This document shows positions 1-7,774 of a stretch of 64,000 nt of DNA, piece after piece (position 1 is the stretch's first letter; every line of letters begins with the position of its first letter). The stretch lies in contig JAFAVK010000063.1 of assembly GCA_019242475.1 (NCBI GenBank), forward strand, positions 1 to 64,000, given 5' to 3'. Position numbers and translations under genes: made by a program. The notes under the pieces were generated by a model. That model did not search any database, was not told the origin of the DNA, and saw nothing but the letters and a program-made list of their open reading frames with translations. Source of the stretch: Acidobacteriota bacterium. Lineage in GTDB: Bacteria > Acidobacteriota > Blastocatellia > Pyrinomonadales > Pyrinomonadaceae.

Positions 1-810
1 GATGGCCTCGCGCGGGCCGGCGTAGCGCATCGCCGCCGGGTAGACCGAGAGCAGCACGCGGCCCTGCGGATAGTAGTGCGCGAGCAGCGCCTCGTAGCAA
101 CGCATGCGCACGTCGCTGGGGATGTCGTCCGATTTGGTCTCGCCGACCAGCGGGTGCAGCAGCAGCCCGTCGACGCTCTCCAGCGCGCACTTCTGGATGT
201 ACTCGTGCGCGCGGTGGACGGGGTTGCGCGTCTGGAAGGCGACGACGCGGCGCCAGCCGCGCTGCCGGAACAGCTCGCGCGTCTCGACCGGGTCTTTCCA
301 GTAGGCGTTGAAGGCGGGATGCTCCGGCCGACTCACCAGGCTGACGCGGCCGCCGAGCAGCCACTCGCCTTCGGCGTAGACGGCGCACACGCCCGGGTGT
401 GCCTCGTCGGTCGTGCGGTAGACCCGCTCGGCCTCGCGCGCCGTGTCCCGGTAAAACTTCTCTTCGAGGTGGAGCACGCCGAGCAGGCGCTTGCCCTGGT
501 AGAGCGCCACGTCCTGGCCCGCGCGGAGCGCGCCCGCCTCTTCCTCCCCGACGGCGAGCGTGACGGGGAGCGACCAGACCACCCCGTTCGCGAGCCGCAT
601 CCGGTCGCGCACCGAGACGTAGTCGGCCTCAGTCATAAAACCTTCGAGCGGCGAGTAGGCGCCGGTGGCGATCAGTTCGAGGTCGGAGACGGCGCGCGCG
701 CCGAGGCGCAGCGCGGGCATCCCGGCCGCCGCCTTGACCAGCCGTTCGCGCTCGGCGCCGGCGACCTCCCGGTTGATAAGCGTGCCCCCGTGGGGGTTAA
801 TAAGTTTCAC
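1..810 (-). CDS. sat: Sulfate adenylyltransferase (ATP sulfurylase), 3' end cut by window edge
   Basis: Makes adenosine phosphosulfate (APS) from ATP and sulfate, the first step of sulfate assimilation, in the cytoplasm. The visible 270 residues begin with a GTG codon at 810 ([15 protein letters not shown]) and carry the family signature [12 protein letters not shown], the ATP-binding motif of the single-chain Sat family, followed by the conserved [13 protein letters not shown] stretch. The C-terminal third lies beyond base 1. It follows cysH by 30 bp on the same strand, so it is the last visible gene of the sulfur operon. No APS kinase lies between, which fits direct use of APS by the neighbouring reductase. 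Confidence is high for function; the GTG start is chosen because the frame begins there with a typical N-terminus. Confidence 0.93.
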   Translation of the reverse strand, partial: MKLINPHGGTLINREVAGAERERLVKAAAGMPALRLGARAVSDLELIATGAYSPLEGFMTEADYVSVRDRMRLANGVVWSLPVTLAVGEEEAGALRAGQDVALYQGKRLLGVLHLEEKFYRDTAREAERVYRTTDEAHPGVCAVYAEGEWLLGGRVSLVSRPEHPAFNAYWKDPVETRELFRQRGWRRVVAFQTRNPVHRAHEYIQKCALESVDGLLLHPLVGETKSDDIPSDVRMRCYEALLAHYYPQGRVLLSVYPAAMRYAGPREAI

Positions 811-840
811 GTCGTCCTTTCTTTCTCGACAGCAATAGTG

Positions 841-1557
841 TCAGCGGTGCAGGCCGCATTCCGTTTTAGCCGTGCCGCGCCAGCGCCCCGCGCGCGGGTC
901 TTCGCCGATGCGGACGGGCGTCGTGCAGGGCACGCACCCGACGGACGCGTAGCTCAGATCGTGGAGCGGGTTGTAAGGCACGTCGTGCTCGACGACGTAC
1001 GTCCACACGTCGCGCTCAGACCAGCCGGCGAGCGGGTTGATCTTGACGAGCCCGAACTTCGCGTCGCGCTCGACGACCTCGGCGCGGGCGCGCGCCGGCG
1101 TCTGCTCGCGGCGGATGGCCGTGACCCACGCGCGCAGGCCCTTGAGCATCTCGCGCAGCGGCTCGACCTTGCGCAGGCGGCAGCACTCCTCCGGGTCGCG
1201 CTCCCAGAGACGCTCGCCGTAAGCTTCGGCCTGCGCGTCGAGCGTGAGTCTTGTCGCGCGGCGCTCGAAGCGCACGCCGTAGCGCACGTTCAGGCGCGCG
1301 GCGAGCTGGTAGGTCTCCGGGAAGAGCAAATCCGTGTCGAGGTAGAAGACGCGCAGGCGCGGGGCGACGCGCGCGAGCATGTCGATGAGCACGCACCCCT
1401 CGGCGCCGAAGCCCGTGGCGAGCGCCACCTCTTCGCCGAACTCCCCGGCCGCCCAGTACAGGACGGCCTCCGGGCTCGCGCCTTCGAACCCTTCGGAGAT
1501 GGCCCTCAGCTCTTCGACTCTCAAGTCCCGACCGGGCGGCGGCGCCGTGGCTGTCAT
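841..1557 (-). CDS. cysH: Assimilatory APS reductase (CysH family, [4Fe-4S] type)
   Basis: Reduces activated sulfate to sulfite using thioredoxin or a similar donor. The 238-residue protein has the nucleotide-binding start ATGFGAEGCVLIDML, the Cys pair in EECCRLRKVEPL, the later pair in SVGCVPCTTP, and the catalytic C-terminal KTECGLH. The CC plus CxxC set is the iron-sulfur cluster signature of APS reductases and is absent from PAPS-only enzymes, so APS is the likely substrate; this agrees with sat next door and no visible APS kinase. The gene sits 14 bp downstream of the CbiX-CobA gene in one operon. Family assignment is firm; substrate preference is inferred from the cysteines. Confidence 0.92.
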   Translation of the reverse strand: MTATAPPPGRDLRVEELRAISEGFEGASPEAVLYWAAGEFGEEVALATGFGAEGCVLIDMLARVAPRLRVFYLDTDLLFPETYQLAARLNVRYGVRFERRATRLTLDAQAEAYGERLWERDPEECCRLRKVEPLREMLKGLRAWVTAIRREQTPARARAEVVERDAKFGLVKINPLAGWSERDVWTYVVEHDVPYNPLHDLSYASVGCVPCTTPVRIGEDPRAGRWRGTAKTECGLHR

Positions 1558-1571
1558 AAACTCCTCCGCGT

Positions 1572-2810
1572 TCAGAGCGCCGCGACGGCCGCCGCCTCGC
1601 GTTCAACGAACAACCCGTTCCCTACAACCGTGTCCGAAAGACCCTCGAACCAGTTGAGTCTCCCGCGCAGAGAGACGACCTCGCCCACGACGATGACCGC
1701 GGGCGCGCGAAGGCCCGCGCGCGCGACTTCATCTTTAATCGTGCGGAGCGTGCCCGTGACGGTCTGCTGCCCCTCGTACGTGCCCCAGCGGACGACGGCC
1801 GCGGGCGTCTCGGGCGAGCGACCGGCGGCGATCAACTCTTGTGCAATCTCGCCCAGCCGCGACATGCCCATCAGGACGACGACCGTCTCGGCCGACGCGA
1901 GGCCCGCGAGCGCGCCCGGGTGCGGGCCGCCTTCGGCGCGCGTCCCCGTCACGATGGCGACCGAAGAGGAGAAGACGCGGTGCGTCAGGGGGATGCCCGC
2001 GTAGGCCGGGGCGGCGAGCGCGGAGCTGACGCCCGGCACGACTTCGAAGGCGACGCCCGCCGCGTGCAAAGCCTCCGCCTCCTCGCCGCCACGCCCGAAG
2101 AGGAACGGGTCGCCGCCTTTCAAACGCACGACGCTCCTCCCCTCGCGCGCCAGCTCGACGAGCGTGCGGTTGATCTCCGCCTGCGGCGTCTGCCGCCCGC
2201 CGCCGACCTTGCCGACGTAGACGCGCTCGGCACGAGTTGAAACTAAGCCGAGCACTTCCGGGTTGACGAGGTAGTCGTAGACCACCGCGTCGCAGCTCAA
2301 GAGCAGGTCGCGCGCCTTCAGCGTCAACAGGCCAACGTCGCCCGGCCCCGCGCCGACGAGATAAACGACTCCGCGCCGCGCGACTTGAGAGGTGAACGTC
2401 GAGACAGCGGCTTCTTCAACGAGCGTCGGCCAACCTTCGGCCTCGCGGATGCGTTCGACCGACGCGTCGATGACGAAGCGGTGTGCGTTGAGCGGCTCGG
2501 TGATTTGATAAGTGACGCCCGCGTGCCGCTCGGCCGCGGCGCGGACTTCCACGGGGATGTCGCCGCGCGTGTGCCGCCCGGGCGAGAGGAAGTATGGGTG
2601 AACGACCACGTGCCGCGCGCCGCGCCCGACCAGCCGCGCGAAGCCCTCGGCGATGTCCGGGCGTGCAATCTCAAGGAAGGCGGCCTCGACGAGTTCAAAA
2701 CCGCCGCGCCCGCCGATGCGCCGCGCGGCCTCCCGCACGTCCTGGTTCGCCTCCTCGCGCCGGCTCCCGTGCCCGACGATCAGCACGCCGCGTCTCACTC
2801 TCTCGCTCAC
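1572..2810 (-). CDS. CbiX-type sirohydrochlorin chelatase fused to uroporphyrinogen-III C-methyltransferase
   Basis: A two-domain siroheme-synthesis enzyme of about 412 residues. Residues about 1-125 are a CbiX/SirB chelatase domain (GVLIVGHGSRREEAN near the start, VVHPYFLSPGRHTRGDIP later). Residues about 150-400 are a SUMT/CobA methyltransferase (VYLVGAGPGDVGLLTLKA, VRLKGGDPFLFGRGGEEA, AYAGIPLTHR). Together they can methylate uroporphyrinogen III and insert iron; the intervening dehydrogenase is not in the window. I place the start at the GTG at 2808-2810, which overlaps the TGA of the upstream reductase as GTGA; an in-frame start at 2882 would run 75 bp into that gene and add an unrelated leader. 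It supplies siroheme to the sulfite reductase encoded just upstream. Confidence 0.9.
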   Translation of the reverse strand: MSERVRRGVLIVGHGSRREEANQDVREAARRIGGRGGFELVEAAFLEIARPDIAEGFARLVGRGARHVVVHPYFLSPGRHTRGDIPVEVRAAAERHAGVTYQITEPLNAHRFVIDASVERIREAEGWPTLVEEAAVSTFTSQVARRGVVYLVGAGPGDVGLLTLKARDLLLSCDAVVYDYLVNPEVLGLVSTRAERVYVGKVGGGRQTPQAEINRTLVELAREGRSVVRLKGGDPFLFGRGGEEAEALHAAGVAFEVVPGVSSALAAPAYAGIPLTHRVFSSSVAIVTGTRAEGGPHPGALAGLASAETVVVLMGMSRLGEIAQELIAAGRSPETPAAVVRWGTYEGQQTVTGTLRTIKDEVARAGLRAPAVIVVGEVVSLRGRLNWFEGLSDTVVGNGLFVEREAAAVAAL

Positions 2811-4408
2811 GCCGTCACCTCCGTCTCTTCCGTCACGCCCAAGCTCTCCAACTCCTCCGTCGTGTGGCGCGCGATGAAGCACTGGAAGCTGTCGGCCGCG
2901 CCGTAACGGCGCGCGAGGAACGTGCGCGCCAGACTCTCGACGTAGAACTTAATCTCCTCCGCCGGAATCTTCCGCGACAGCTCGCGCCCGAACGCGTGGC
3001 CGTCGCCGAGGTGCCCGCCGAGGTAGACGCGGTACGCCTCCCTTTTGCCCGCGGGCGTGTTGACGAAGTCGCCGACGAAGCCGATGTCGCACACCTGGTA
3101 GTGCGCGCAACTGTTCGGGCAGCCCGTCACGCTGATACGCAAAGGCACGTCGAAGCCGGGCAGCGCGTGTTCGAGGTGTTCGATGAGTTCGGAGGCGCGG
3201 TCTTTCGTCTCGGTCACGGCGAGCTTGCAGAACTGCTTGCCCGTGCAGGCGATGGTGCCGGTGCGGAAGGTCGAGGGCTCGACCGTCAGGTCTAACGCGG
3301 CGAGCCCTTCGGCCAACTGCGCGCGTTCTGACTCCGGCACGTCGAGCACAACGAAGTTCTGCGCGGTCGTCAGGCGCACGCGCCCGCCGCCGTGCCGCCG
3401 CGCGAGTTCCGCGACGGCGATCATGTCCGTGCCCGGCAAACGGCCGCGCTTCGTGGCGACGCCCGCGTAGTAAAGGCCGTGCTGCTTCTGCGGATGGATG
3501 CCGACGTGCGCGCGGTTGGCCGTGACCGGAACATACGGCGCGTGGCCGTCGGTCAACTTTCTACCAAGACGATTCTCTAGCTCTTCGCGAAAACGCCCAG
3601 GCCCCCACTCTTCGAGCAGGAACTTCAAACGCGCGCGCGCGCGCGAGTCGCGGTTGCCGTGGTCGCGGAAGATGGAGCAGATGTGGTGTGCGACTTCGAT
3701 AACTTCATCGGGCGCGACGTGCGCGCCGAGGCGGTCGGCGAAACGCTCCTTCGAGCCGAGCCCGCCGCCGACCCAGAGGTCGAACGCGACACGGCCCCCC
3801 GCGCCGCGCAGCGCGACGAGTCCGATGTCGCTGATCTCGTGCCCCGTGCAGTAGAGCGTGCAGCCCGAGACCGTGACCTTGAACTTGCGCGGCAGGTTCG
3901 AGAACTCTCGGTTGTCGAGGAAGTGCCGGTGGAGGGCGAGCGCGTAAGGCTCGGCGTCGATGAACTCCGCGGCGTCGATGCCGGCGAGCGGGCAGCCCGT
4001 GACGTTGCGCGTGATGTCGCCGCACGCGCCGGAGGTGGTGAGGCCGACGCGGTTCAACTCTTCGAAGATGGCAGGCACGTCCTCGATCTGGACGTTGTGG
4101 AGCTGTATGTCCTGCCGCGTCGTCACGTCGCCCGCGTTGCGCGCGTATTGGACGGAGAGGCGCCCGAGCGTCCCGAGCTGTTCGCTTGAGAGCGTCCCGT
4201 TCGGCACCTTGACGCGCAGCATGAAGAGGCCGTCCTCCTGCGGGCGCTGCGTGTAGAGCCCGTACCAGCGCAGGCGCACGTCGAGGTCGTCCGGGTCGAT
4301 GGAGGCGAAGCCCCCGCGAGCGTAGCGGACGATCTCGGCGAGGCAGTCGAGGCCGTCGCGCTCGCGCTTGGCGCGCTCGACCCGGTTCTCTCTCCTTGCG
4401 ACGGCCAT
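2807..4408 (-). CDS. Siroheme nitrite/sulfite reductase (ferredoxin type)
   Basis: Six-electron reduction of sulfite to sulfide (possibly nitrite to ammonia) using a siroheme-[4Fe-4S] centre. The 533-residue protein shows the two-fold repeat of the family: TTRQDIQLHNVQ and GCTLYCTGHEISDIGLVA in the first half, and the cluster ligands in FRTGTIACTGKQFCKLAV and SVTGCPNSCAHYQVCDIG (C-x5-C and CPNSC) in the second. Operon position with sat, cysH and a siroheme-synthesis gene favours sulfite as the substrate. It is the first gene of the operon and its ATG at 4408 sits directly behind the terminator hairpin of a SAM-II-like leader; the Shine-Dalgarno GGGAG lies inside that hairpin's 3' arm. Confidence 0.92.
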   Translation of the reverse strand: MAVARRENRVERAKRERDGLDCLAEIVRYARGGFASIDPDDLDVRLRWYGLYTQRPQEDGLFMLRVKVPNGTLSSEQLGTLGRLSVQYARNAGDVTTRQDIQLHNVQIEDVPAIFEELNRVGLTTSGACGDITRNVTGCPLAGIDAAEFIDAEPYALALHRHFLDNREFSNLPRKFKVTVSGCTLYCTGHEISDIGLVALRGAGGRVAFDLWVGGGLGSKERFADRLGAHVAPDEVIEVAHHICSIFRDHGNRDSRARARLKFLLEEWGPGRFREELENRLGRKLTDGHAPYVPVTANRAHVGIHPQKQHGLYYAGVATKRGRLPGTDMIAVAELARRHGGGRVRLTTAQNFVVLDVPESERAQLAEGLAALDLTVEPSTFRTGTIACTGKQFCKLAVTETKDRASELIEHLEHALPGFDVPLRISVTGCPNSCAHYQVCDIGFVGDFVNTPAGKREAYRVYLGGHLGDGHAFGRELSRKIPAEEIKFYVESLARTFLARRYGAADSFQCFIARHTTEELESLGVTEETEVTA

Positions 4409-4513
4409 AAACGAAAACTCCCGCGCTAAGGAGAAGCGCAGGAGCTTTGCAAGCCTGTCTACTGTTCCTTAGCAGTTTTTAACGTGGAGCAAGTCACTCG
4501 AAATCGCCACGGT
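4409..4513 (-). promoter_or_regulatory. SAM-II-like riboswitch upstream of the sulfite reductase operon
   Basis: Read on the minus strand, the leader has a 5-bp helix CGTGG/CCACG (4507-4511 with 4483-4487) enclosing a loop with GATTT and CTTGCT, then GTTAAAAACTGCTAAGGAAC. These core words and their order match what I recall of SAM-II aptamers (GAUUU, UUGC, GCUAA). A terminator-like hairpin (4418-4444) abuts the ATG. The 8-nt GCTAAGGA of the core is exactly complementary to TCCTTAGC in the terminator loop and arm, giving a mutually exclusive antiterminator. I could not draw a convincing complete SAM-II pseudoknot, so the ligand is inferred from motif and gene context. Confidence 0.62.
4418..4444 (-). 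terminator. Leader terminator hairpin before the sulfite reductase start codon
   Basis: Nine-base-pair stem (CTCCTGCGC with GCGCGGGAG on the transcribed strand, one G-U pair) and a 9-nt loop, followed by TTTTCGTTT and then the ATG. Its 3' arm holds the likely ribosome-binding site, so folding would block both transcription and initiation. The mirrored copy before the PLP enzyme has the same design. Confidence 0.72.
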
Positions 4514-4527
4514 ATACGACGAGTGCC

Positions 4528-4550
4528 CCGCGCTAAGGGAATTTGCGCGG
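4528..4550 (-). repeat. Extra hairpin resembling the riboswitch terminator
   Basis: A 6-bp stem CCGCGC/GCGCGG with an 11-nt loop containing TCCCTTA lies 15 bp upstream of the minus-strand aptamer. The sequence CCCTTAGCGCGG is close to the loop and arm of the leader terminators. It may be a remnant of a third copy or a competing pairing partner for GCTAAGG; it lacks a U-tract. Confidence 0.4.
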
Positions 4551-4718
4551 ACAACAACACGCCGACATGTTCGGAACGGTTAACATGAGCCTCGCACTCT
4601 AAGGCACGCGGCGCCGGCAGTCAAAGAAATAATTTTTATCGCGGGATAAACGAGGTCGGGCAGACGTTTGAAATTTATCCGCCGATGAGGATTTTTGTAT
4701 TCGGATGGATTTTTATGT

Positions 4719-4747
4719 TTGACTGAACGGACAGACGGCTCTATGGT
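4719..4747 (+). promoter_or_regulatory. Predicted sigma-70-type promoter for the PLP enzyme leader
   Basis: TTGACT at 4719-4724 and TATGGT at 4742-4747 are separated by exactly 17 bp. Transcription would start near 4754, immediately before the first aptamer helix at 4756, which is where a riboswitch transcript should begin. No equally good promoter was found for the minus-strand copy. Confidence 0.6.
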
Positions 4748-4755
4748 GTAGCCAC

Positions 4756-4857
4756 CGTGGCGATTTCCGAGGGACTTGCTCCACGTTAAAAACTGCTAAG
4801 GAACCGACCGGGAAACTTTCGCTCCTGCGCCTTCCTTAGCGCAGGAGTTTTCGTTTT
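4756..4857 (+). promoter_or_regulatory. SAM-II-like riboswitch upstream of the trans-sulfuration enzyme (mirror copy)
   Basis: Inverted near-copy of the leader at 4409-4513. Helix CGTGG (4756-4760) with CCACG (4781-4785), loop words GATTT and CTTGCT, then GTTAAAAACTGCTAAGG. GCTAAGGAA (4795-4803) is perfectly complementary over 9 nt to TTCCTTAGC (4832-4840) in the terminator, predicting an antiterminated state without ligand and a terminated state with ligand. Differences from the other copy fall mainly in the loop and linker, while the helix, core words and hairpin are kept. SAM is the natural ligand given sulfur and methionine genes on both sides. Confidence 0.65.
4822..4847 (+). terminator. 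Leader terminator hairpin before the PLP enzyme start codon
   Basis: Perfect 9-bp stem CTCCTGCGC/GCGCAGGAG with an 8-nt loop, followed by TTTTCGTTTT and the ATG at 4858. The ribosome-binding AGGAG is the 3' arm itself, so the hairpin can act on both transcription and translation. Confidence 0.78.
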
Positions 4858-6063
4858 ATGAGTCGAACACTCGAAGGCCGGGACATCACGACGAGGCTCG
4901 TCCACGCGGGCGAGCGGCAGCCGCCGCCGCGCGGTCTGCCCGTCTCCACGCCCATCTACGCGACCTCCACTTTCACCTACGGCTCGATGGCGGAGGTTGA
5001 CCGCGTCTTCTCGGGCGAGGATGCGGGCTACGTCTACACGCGCTACGGCAACCCGACGACCGGCGCGCTCGAAGAGGCGATCCGCGTGCTCGAAGGCGGC
5101 GCGGCCGCGTGCGCCTACGCGACGGGGATGGCCGCGCTGCACGCCGCCCTCTTCGCCTGCGAGTTGCAGACGGGCTCGACCGTCCTCGCCTCGCAAGACC
5201 TCTACGGCGCGACGACCGAGCTGCTCTACACGGTCTTCGGCTCGTTCGGCGTCCAGACCGTGACGGCCGACTTCACGCGCGTGGAGGAACTGCGCGCGAT
5301 GGCTTTGCAAGTGAAGCCGCGCGTGCTGCTCGCCGAGACGATCTCGAACCCTCTGCTGAAGGTCTGCGACATCGACGCCTGCGCCGGGGTCGCGCGCGAG
5401 GCGGGCGCGCGGCTCGTGGTCGATAACACCTTCGCGTCGCCCTACCTCTGCCGGCCTCTGGAGCACGGCGCGGACTTCGTCGTGCACAGCGCGACGAAGT
5501 ACCTCGGCGGGCACGCCGACGTGATGGGCGGGCTCGTCGTCGCGCGCGACGCGGCGGACGCCGCGGCACTCGTCGGCGTGTTGAAGCTGGCGGGCGGCGT
5601 GCTCGGCGTCTGGGAGGCGCACGAGGTCTTGAGGGGCTTGAAGACGCTGGCCGTGCGGCTCGACCGCCAGTGCTCGAACGCGCGCAGGGTCGCCGAAGCG
5701 CTCGCCGCGCACGCGCGCGTCCGGCGCGTACACTACCCGGGTCTGAACACACGGCCCGAGGCTGTTGAAGTTTTAAGCCGCACGCTGCGCGCGCCGCACG
5801 CCGGGGCGCTCGTCGCCGTCGAGTTGGAGGAGGACTCGTTCGACGCCGCCTTCCGCTTCATGGACGCGCTCGGGCTGTGCGTCCGCTCGACGAGTCTCGG
5901 CGACGTGTTCACGGGCGTCCTGCACCCGGCCACCTCCTCGCACCGCGAGGTCGCCCCGGCGCGTCGCCGCAGGCTCGGCATCGCCGACGGCCTCGTCCGC
6001 GTCTCGGTCGGGATTGAAGACGCCGGGGACATCATCGACGACATCGAGCAGGCGCTCGGGTGA
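4858..6063 (+). CDS. Trans-sulfuration PLP enzyme (cystathionine gamma-synthase / O-acylhomoserine sulfhydrylase family)
   Basis: Joins a sulfur donor (cysteine or sulfide) to an activated homoserine in methionine synthesis. The 401-residue protein has the Cys/Met-metabolism PLP fold: YTRYGNPTTGALEEAI, the cofactor-lysine motif SATKYLGGHADVMGG (about residue 218) and VRVSVGIEDAGDIIDDIEQAL at the end. Members include MetB, MetC, MetZ and MGL, which are hard to separate by motif; a SAM-II-like leader and sulfide-producing genes on the opposite strand favour a biosynthetic role (MetB or MetZ). It is first in a possible operon with a cupin gene 67 bp downstream. Confidence 0.88.
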   Translation: MSRTLEGRDITTRLVHAGERQPPPRGLPVSTPIYATSTFTYGSMAEVDRVFSGEDAGYVYTRYGNPTTGALEEAIRVLEGGAAACAYATGMAALHAALFACELQTGSTVLASQDLYGATTELLYTVFGSFGVQTVTADFTRVEELRAMALQVKPRVLLAETISNPLLKVCDIDACAGVAREAGARLVVDNTFASPYLCRPLEHGADFVVHSATKYLGGHADVMGGLVVARDAADAAALVGVLKLAGGVLGVWEAHEVLRGLKTLAVRLDRQCSNARRVAEALAAHARVRRVHYPGLNTRPEAVEVLSRTLRAPHAGALVAVELEEDSFDAAFRFMDALGLCVRSTSLGDVFTGVLHPATSSHREVAPARRRRLGIADGLVRVSVGIEDAGDIIDDIEQALG

Positions 6064-6130
6064 TGACAGGAAGACGAACAACGCGGTAGCATTGCGCCCT
6101 TCGATAAAACCGACCGCGGCAGGAGGGGCG

Positions 6131-6508
6131 ATGGAGCAGAGAGAGCGCGTACGCACGTTCCGCTGGGACGAGATGGAGAGGGAGCACGTCGTCGAAGGCA
6201 TCGACCGGCGCATCATCAACGGCGACCAGATGATGCTGACGCACGTCTACCTCAAGAAGGGTGCCGTCGTCCCTTTGCATTCGCACCACAACGAGCAGTT
6301 CACCTACGTCCTCGAAGGCGTGCTGCGCTTCTGGATCGGCGACGAGGGGTCGGAGCCCATCGACATCGGCCCCGGCGAGGTGCTGCACATCCCCTCGCAC
6401 GTCCCGCACAAGGCGGAGGCGTTGGAAGACACGCTCGACGTGGACGTCTTCAGCCCGCCGCGGCAGGACTGGCTCGACAAGACGGACGATTACTTCAGGC
6501 GGAAGTAG
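6131..6508 (+). CDS. Small cupin-domain protein
   Basis: Single-domain cupin of 125 residues. The metal-binding motifs are visible: PLHSHHNEQFTYVLEG (His, His, Glu) and IPSHVPHKAEAL (His). Such proteins bind a metal and either catalyse reactions on small acids or sense them; nothing here fixes a substrate. The ATG at 6131 follows the strong ribosome-binding site AGGAGGGG. The gene ends 5 bp before the SDR gene, so the two are probably co-transcribed and may act on the same compound. Confidence 0.8.
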   Translation: MEQRERVRTFRWDEMEREHVVEGIDRRIINGDQMMLTHVYLKKGAVVPLHSHHNEQFTYVLEGVLRFWIGDEGSEPIDIGPGEVLHIPSHVPHKAEALEDTLDVDVFSPPRQDWLDKTDDYFRRK

Positions 6509-6513
6509 CGGCG

Positions 6514-7305
6514 ATGGACTTGGGGCTCAAGGGCAAGGTCGCGCTGGTCGCCGCCGCCAGCCGCGGGCTCGGCCGCGCCGTCGCGGAGGAGCTGGCCGCG
6601 GAGGGCGCTTCACTAGTGCTCTGCGCGCGCGGCGCGGAGTCTCTGGCCGAGACGTGCGAACAGATCGAGCGCACCTCGGGTGTTCAAGTCCTCGGCGTGG
6701 CGGGCGACGTTTCGTCGTCTGAAGACGTGTCGCGCATCGTGGGCGCCGCGCTCGAACGCTTCGGGCGCGTGGACATCCTCGTCACCAACGCGGGCGGGCC
6801 TCCCGCCGGCACCTTCGAGAGCCTGAGCGCGGAGGATTGGGAGCGGGCGACGCGCCTGACCTTGACGAGCGTGCTCAACCTGACGCGCGCGGTGCTGCCG
6901 GGGATGAGGGAGCGGCGTTGGGGGCGCATCCTCAACGTCACCTCCATCGCCGTCAAACAGCCCGTCGAGAACCTGATGCTGTCGAACAGCCTGCGGGCCG
7001 CCGTCACGGGCTTCGCACGCACGCTCGCCAACGAGGTGGCGGCCGACGGCGTCACGGTCAACAACCTTCTGCCCGGCTACACGCGCACCGAGCGCGTCGA
7101 TGAATTGGCCCGCGCGGCCGCGTCCCGCGAAGGCGTCAGCGAGGCGGAGGCGCGCGCCCGCTGGGAGGCGGAGATTCCGATGCGGCGCCTCGGCGAGCCG
7201 CGCGAGTTCGCCGCGCTCGCGGCCTTCCTCGCCTCCGAGCGCGCCGGCTACATCACGGGCACCAACGTCACCGTGGACGGCGGCTGGGTGCGCTCTCTCC
7301 TCTGA
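6514..7305 (+). CDS. Atypical short-chain dehydrogenase/reductase (FabG-like fold)
   Basis: Rossmann-fold protein of 263 residues with the nucleotide motif AAASRGLGRAVAEEL, the NAGG motif and the C-terminal GTNVTVDGGW. The serine of the catalytic set is present (NVTSIAVKQP), but the usual YxxxK is not: the aligned stretch reads SNSLRAAV, so Tyr and Lys are replaced by Ser and Arg. A subfamily of SDRs annotated as 3-oxoacyl-ACP-reductase homologs has this change. It may bind NAD(P)H with a different chemistry or be non-catalytic. Co-transcribed with the cupin. Confidence 0.82.
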   Translation: MDLGLKGKVALVAAASRGLGRAVAEELAAEGASLVLCARGAESLAETCEQIERTSGVQVLGVAGDVSSSEDVSRIVGAALERFGRVDILVTNAGGPPAGTFESLSAEDWERATRLTLTSVLNLTRAVLPGMRERRWGRILNVTSIAVKQPVENLMLSNSLRAAVTGFARTLANEVAADGVTVNNLLPGYTRTERVDELARAAASREGVSEAEARARWEAEIPMRRLGEPREFAALAAFLASERAGYITGTNVTVDGGWVRSLL

Positions 7306-7774
7306 CTGACAGAAGCGGCCGAAGCTCGTGTGGGCGCGTGAGGCGACGCCAGGCTTCTTGAAAGTTTGAAGGCGATGTTTCCGGCTCGGCCGCGCTCGGC
7401 TTCCTCGCCGCCTTCGCGCTCAGCAAGCGCGGCGGCTCGTAAGCAGGGGCGCTTTTAGTCCTCAACCCGCACCGCGTACAGAGTAATGGACGAGGCGCCC
7501 GCCCGCCCTTTTCCGAACTTTCATAACGGGTCTCCAAAATATTAAATACTAAATCATTTGCGGCGCGGCGCCCGCCGTTTGAAGGGGCCGGCCTCCCGCC
7601 AAAGGAGTGAGGCCGCGCCCCCGCCCCGAGAAGGCATGTGTCTTGCTCTAACAAACCGTTGAGACGGCGGGAAGAATGAGAGCCATTTAGCCGCCGTCGT
7701 CTAATCCAATTATCCGTACTCGCGGAGAGCCCCCGCGGCCTGTCGGCGAGGCGGAATCACAACGGAGAATATAT
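7306..7774. other. Intergenic region upstream of the TonB-type receptor
   Basis: No convincing gene is seen in these 469 bp. An AT-rich stretch around 7530-7560 (AATATTAAATACTAAATCA) stands out in GC-rich DNA and is the likeliest promoter region. A ribosome-binding sequence (GGAG) lies just before the ATG at 7775. No operator repeat was recognised. Confidence 0.5.

Noticed and set aside
76-2004. 642-codon plus-strand frame across sat, cysH and cobA
   Set aside because: It is antisense to three genes with clear catalytic motifs and has no motif itself.
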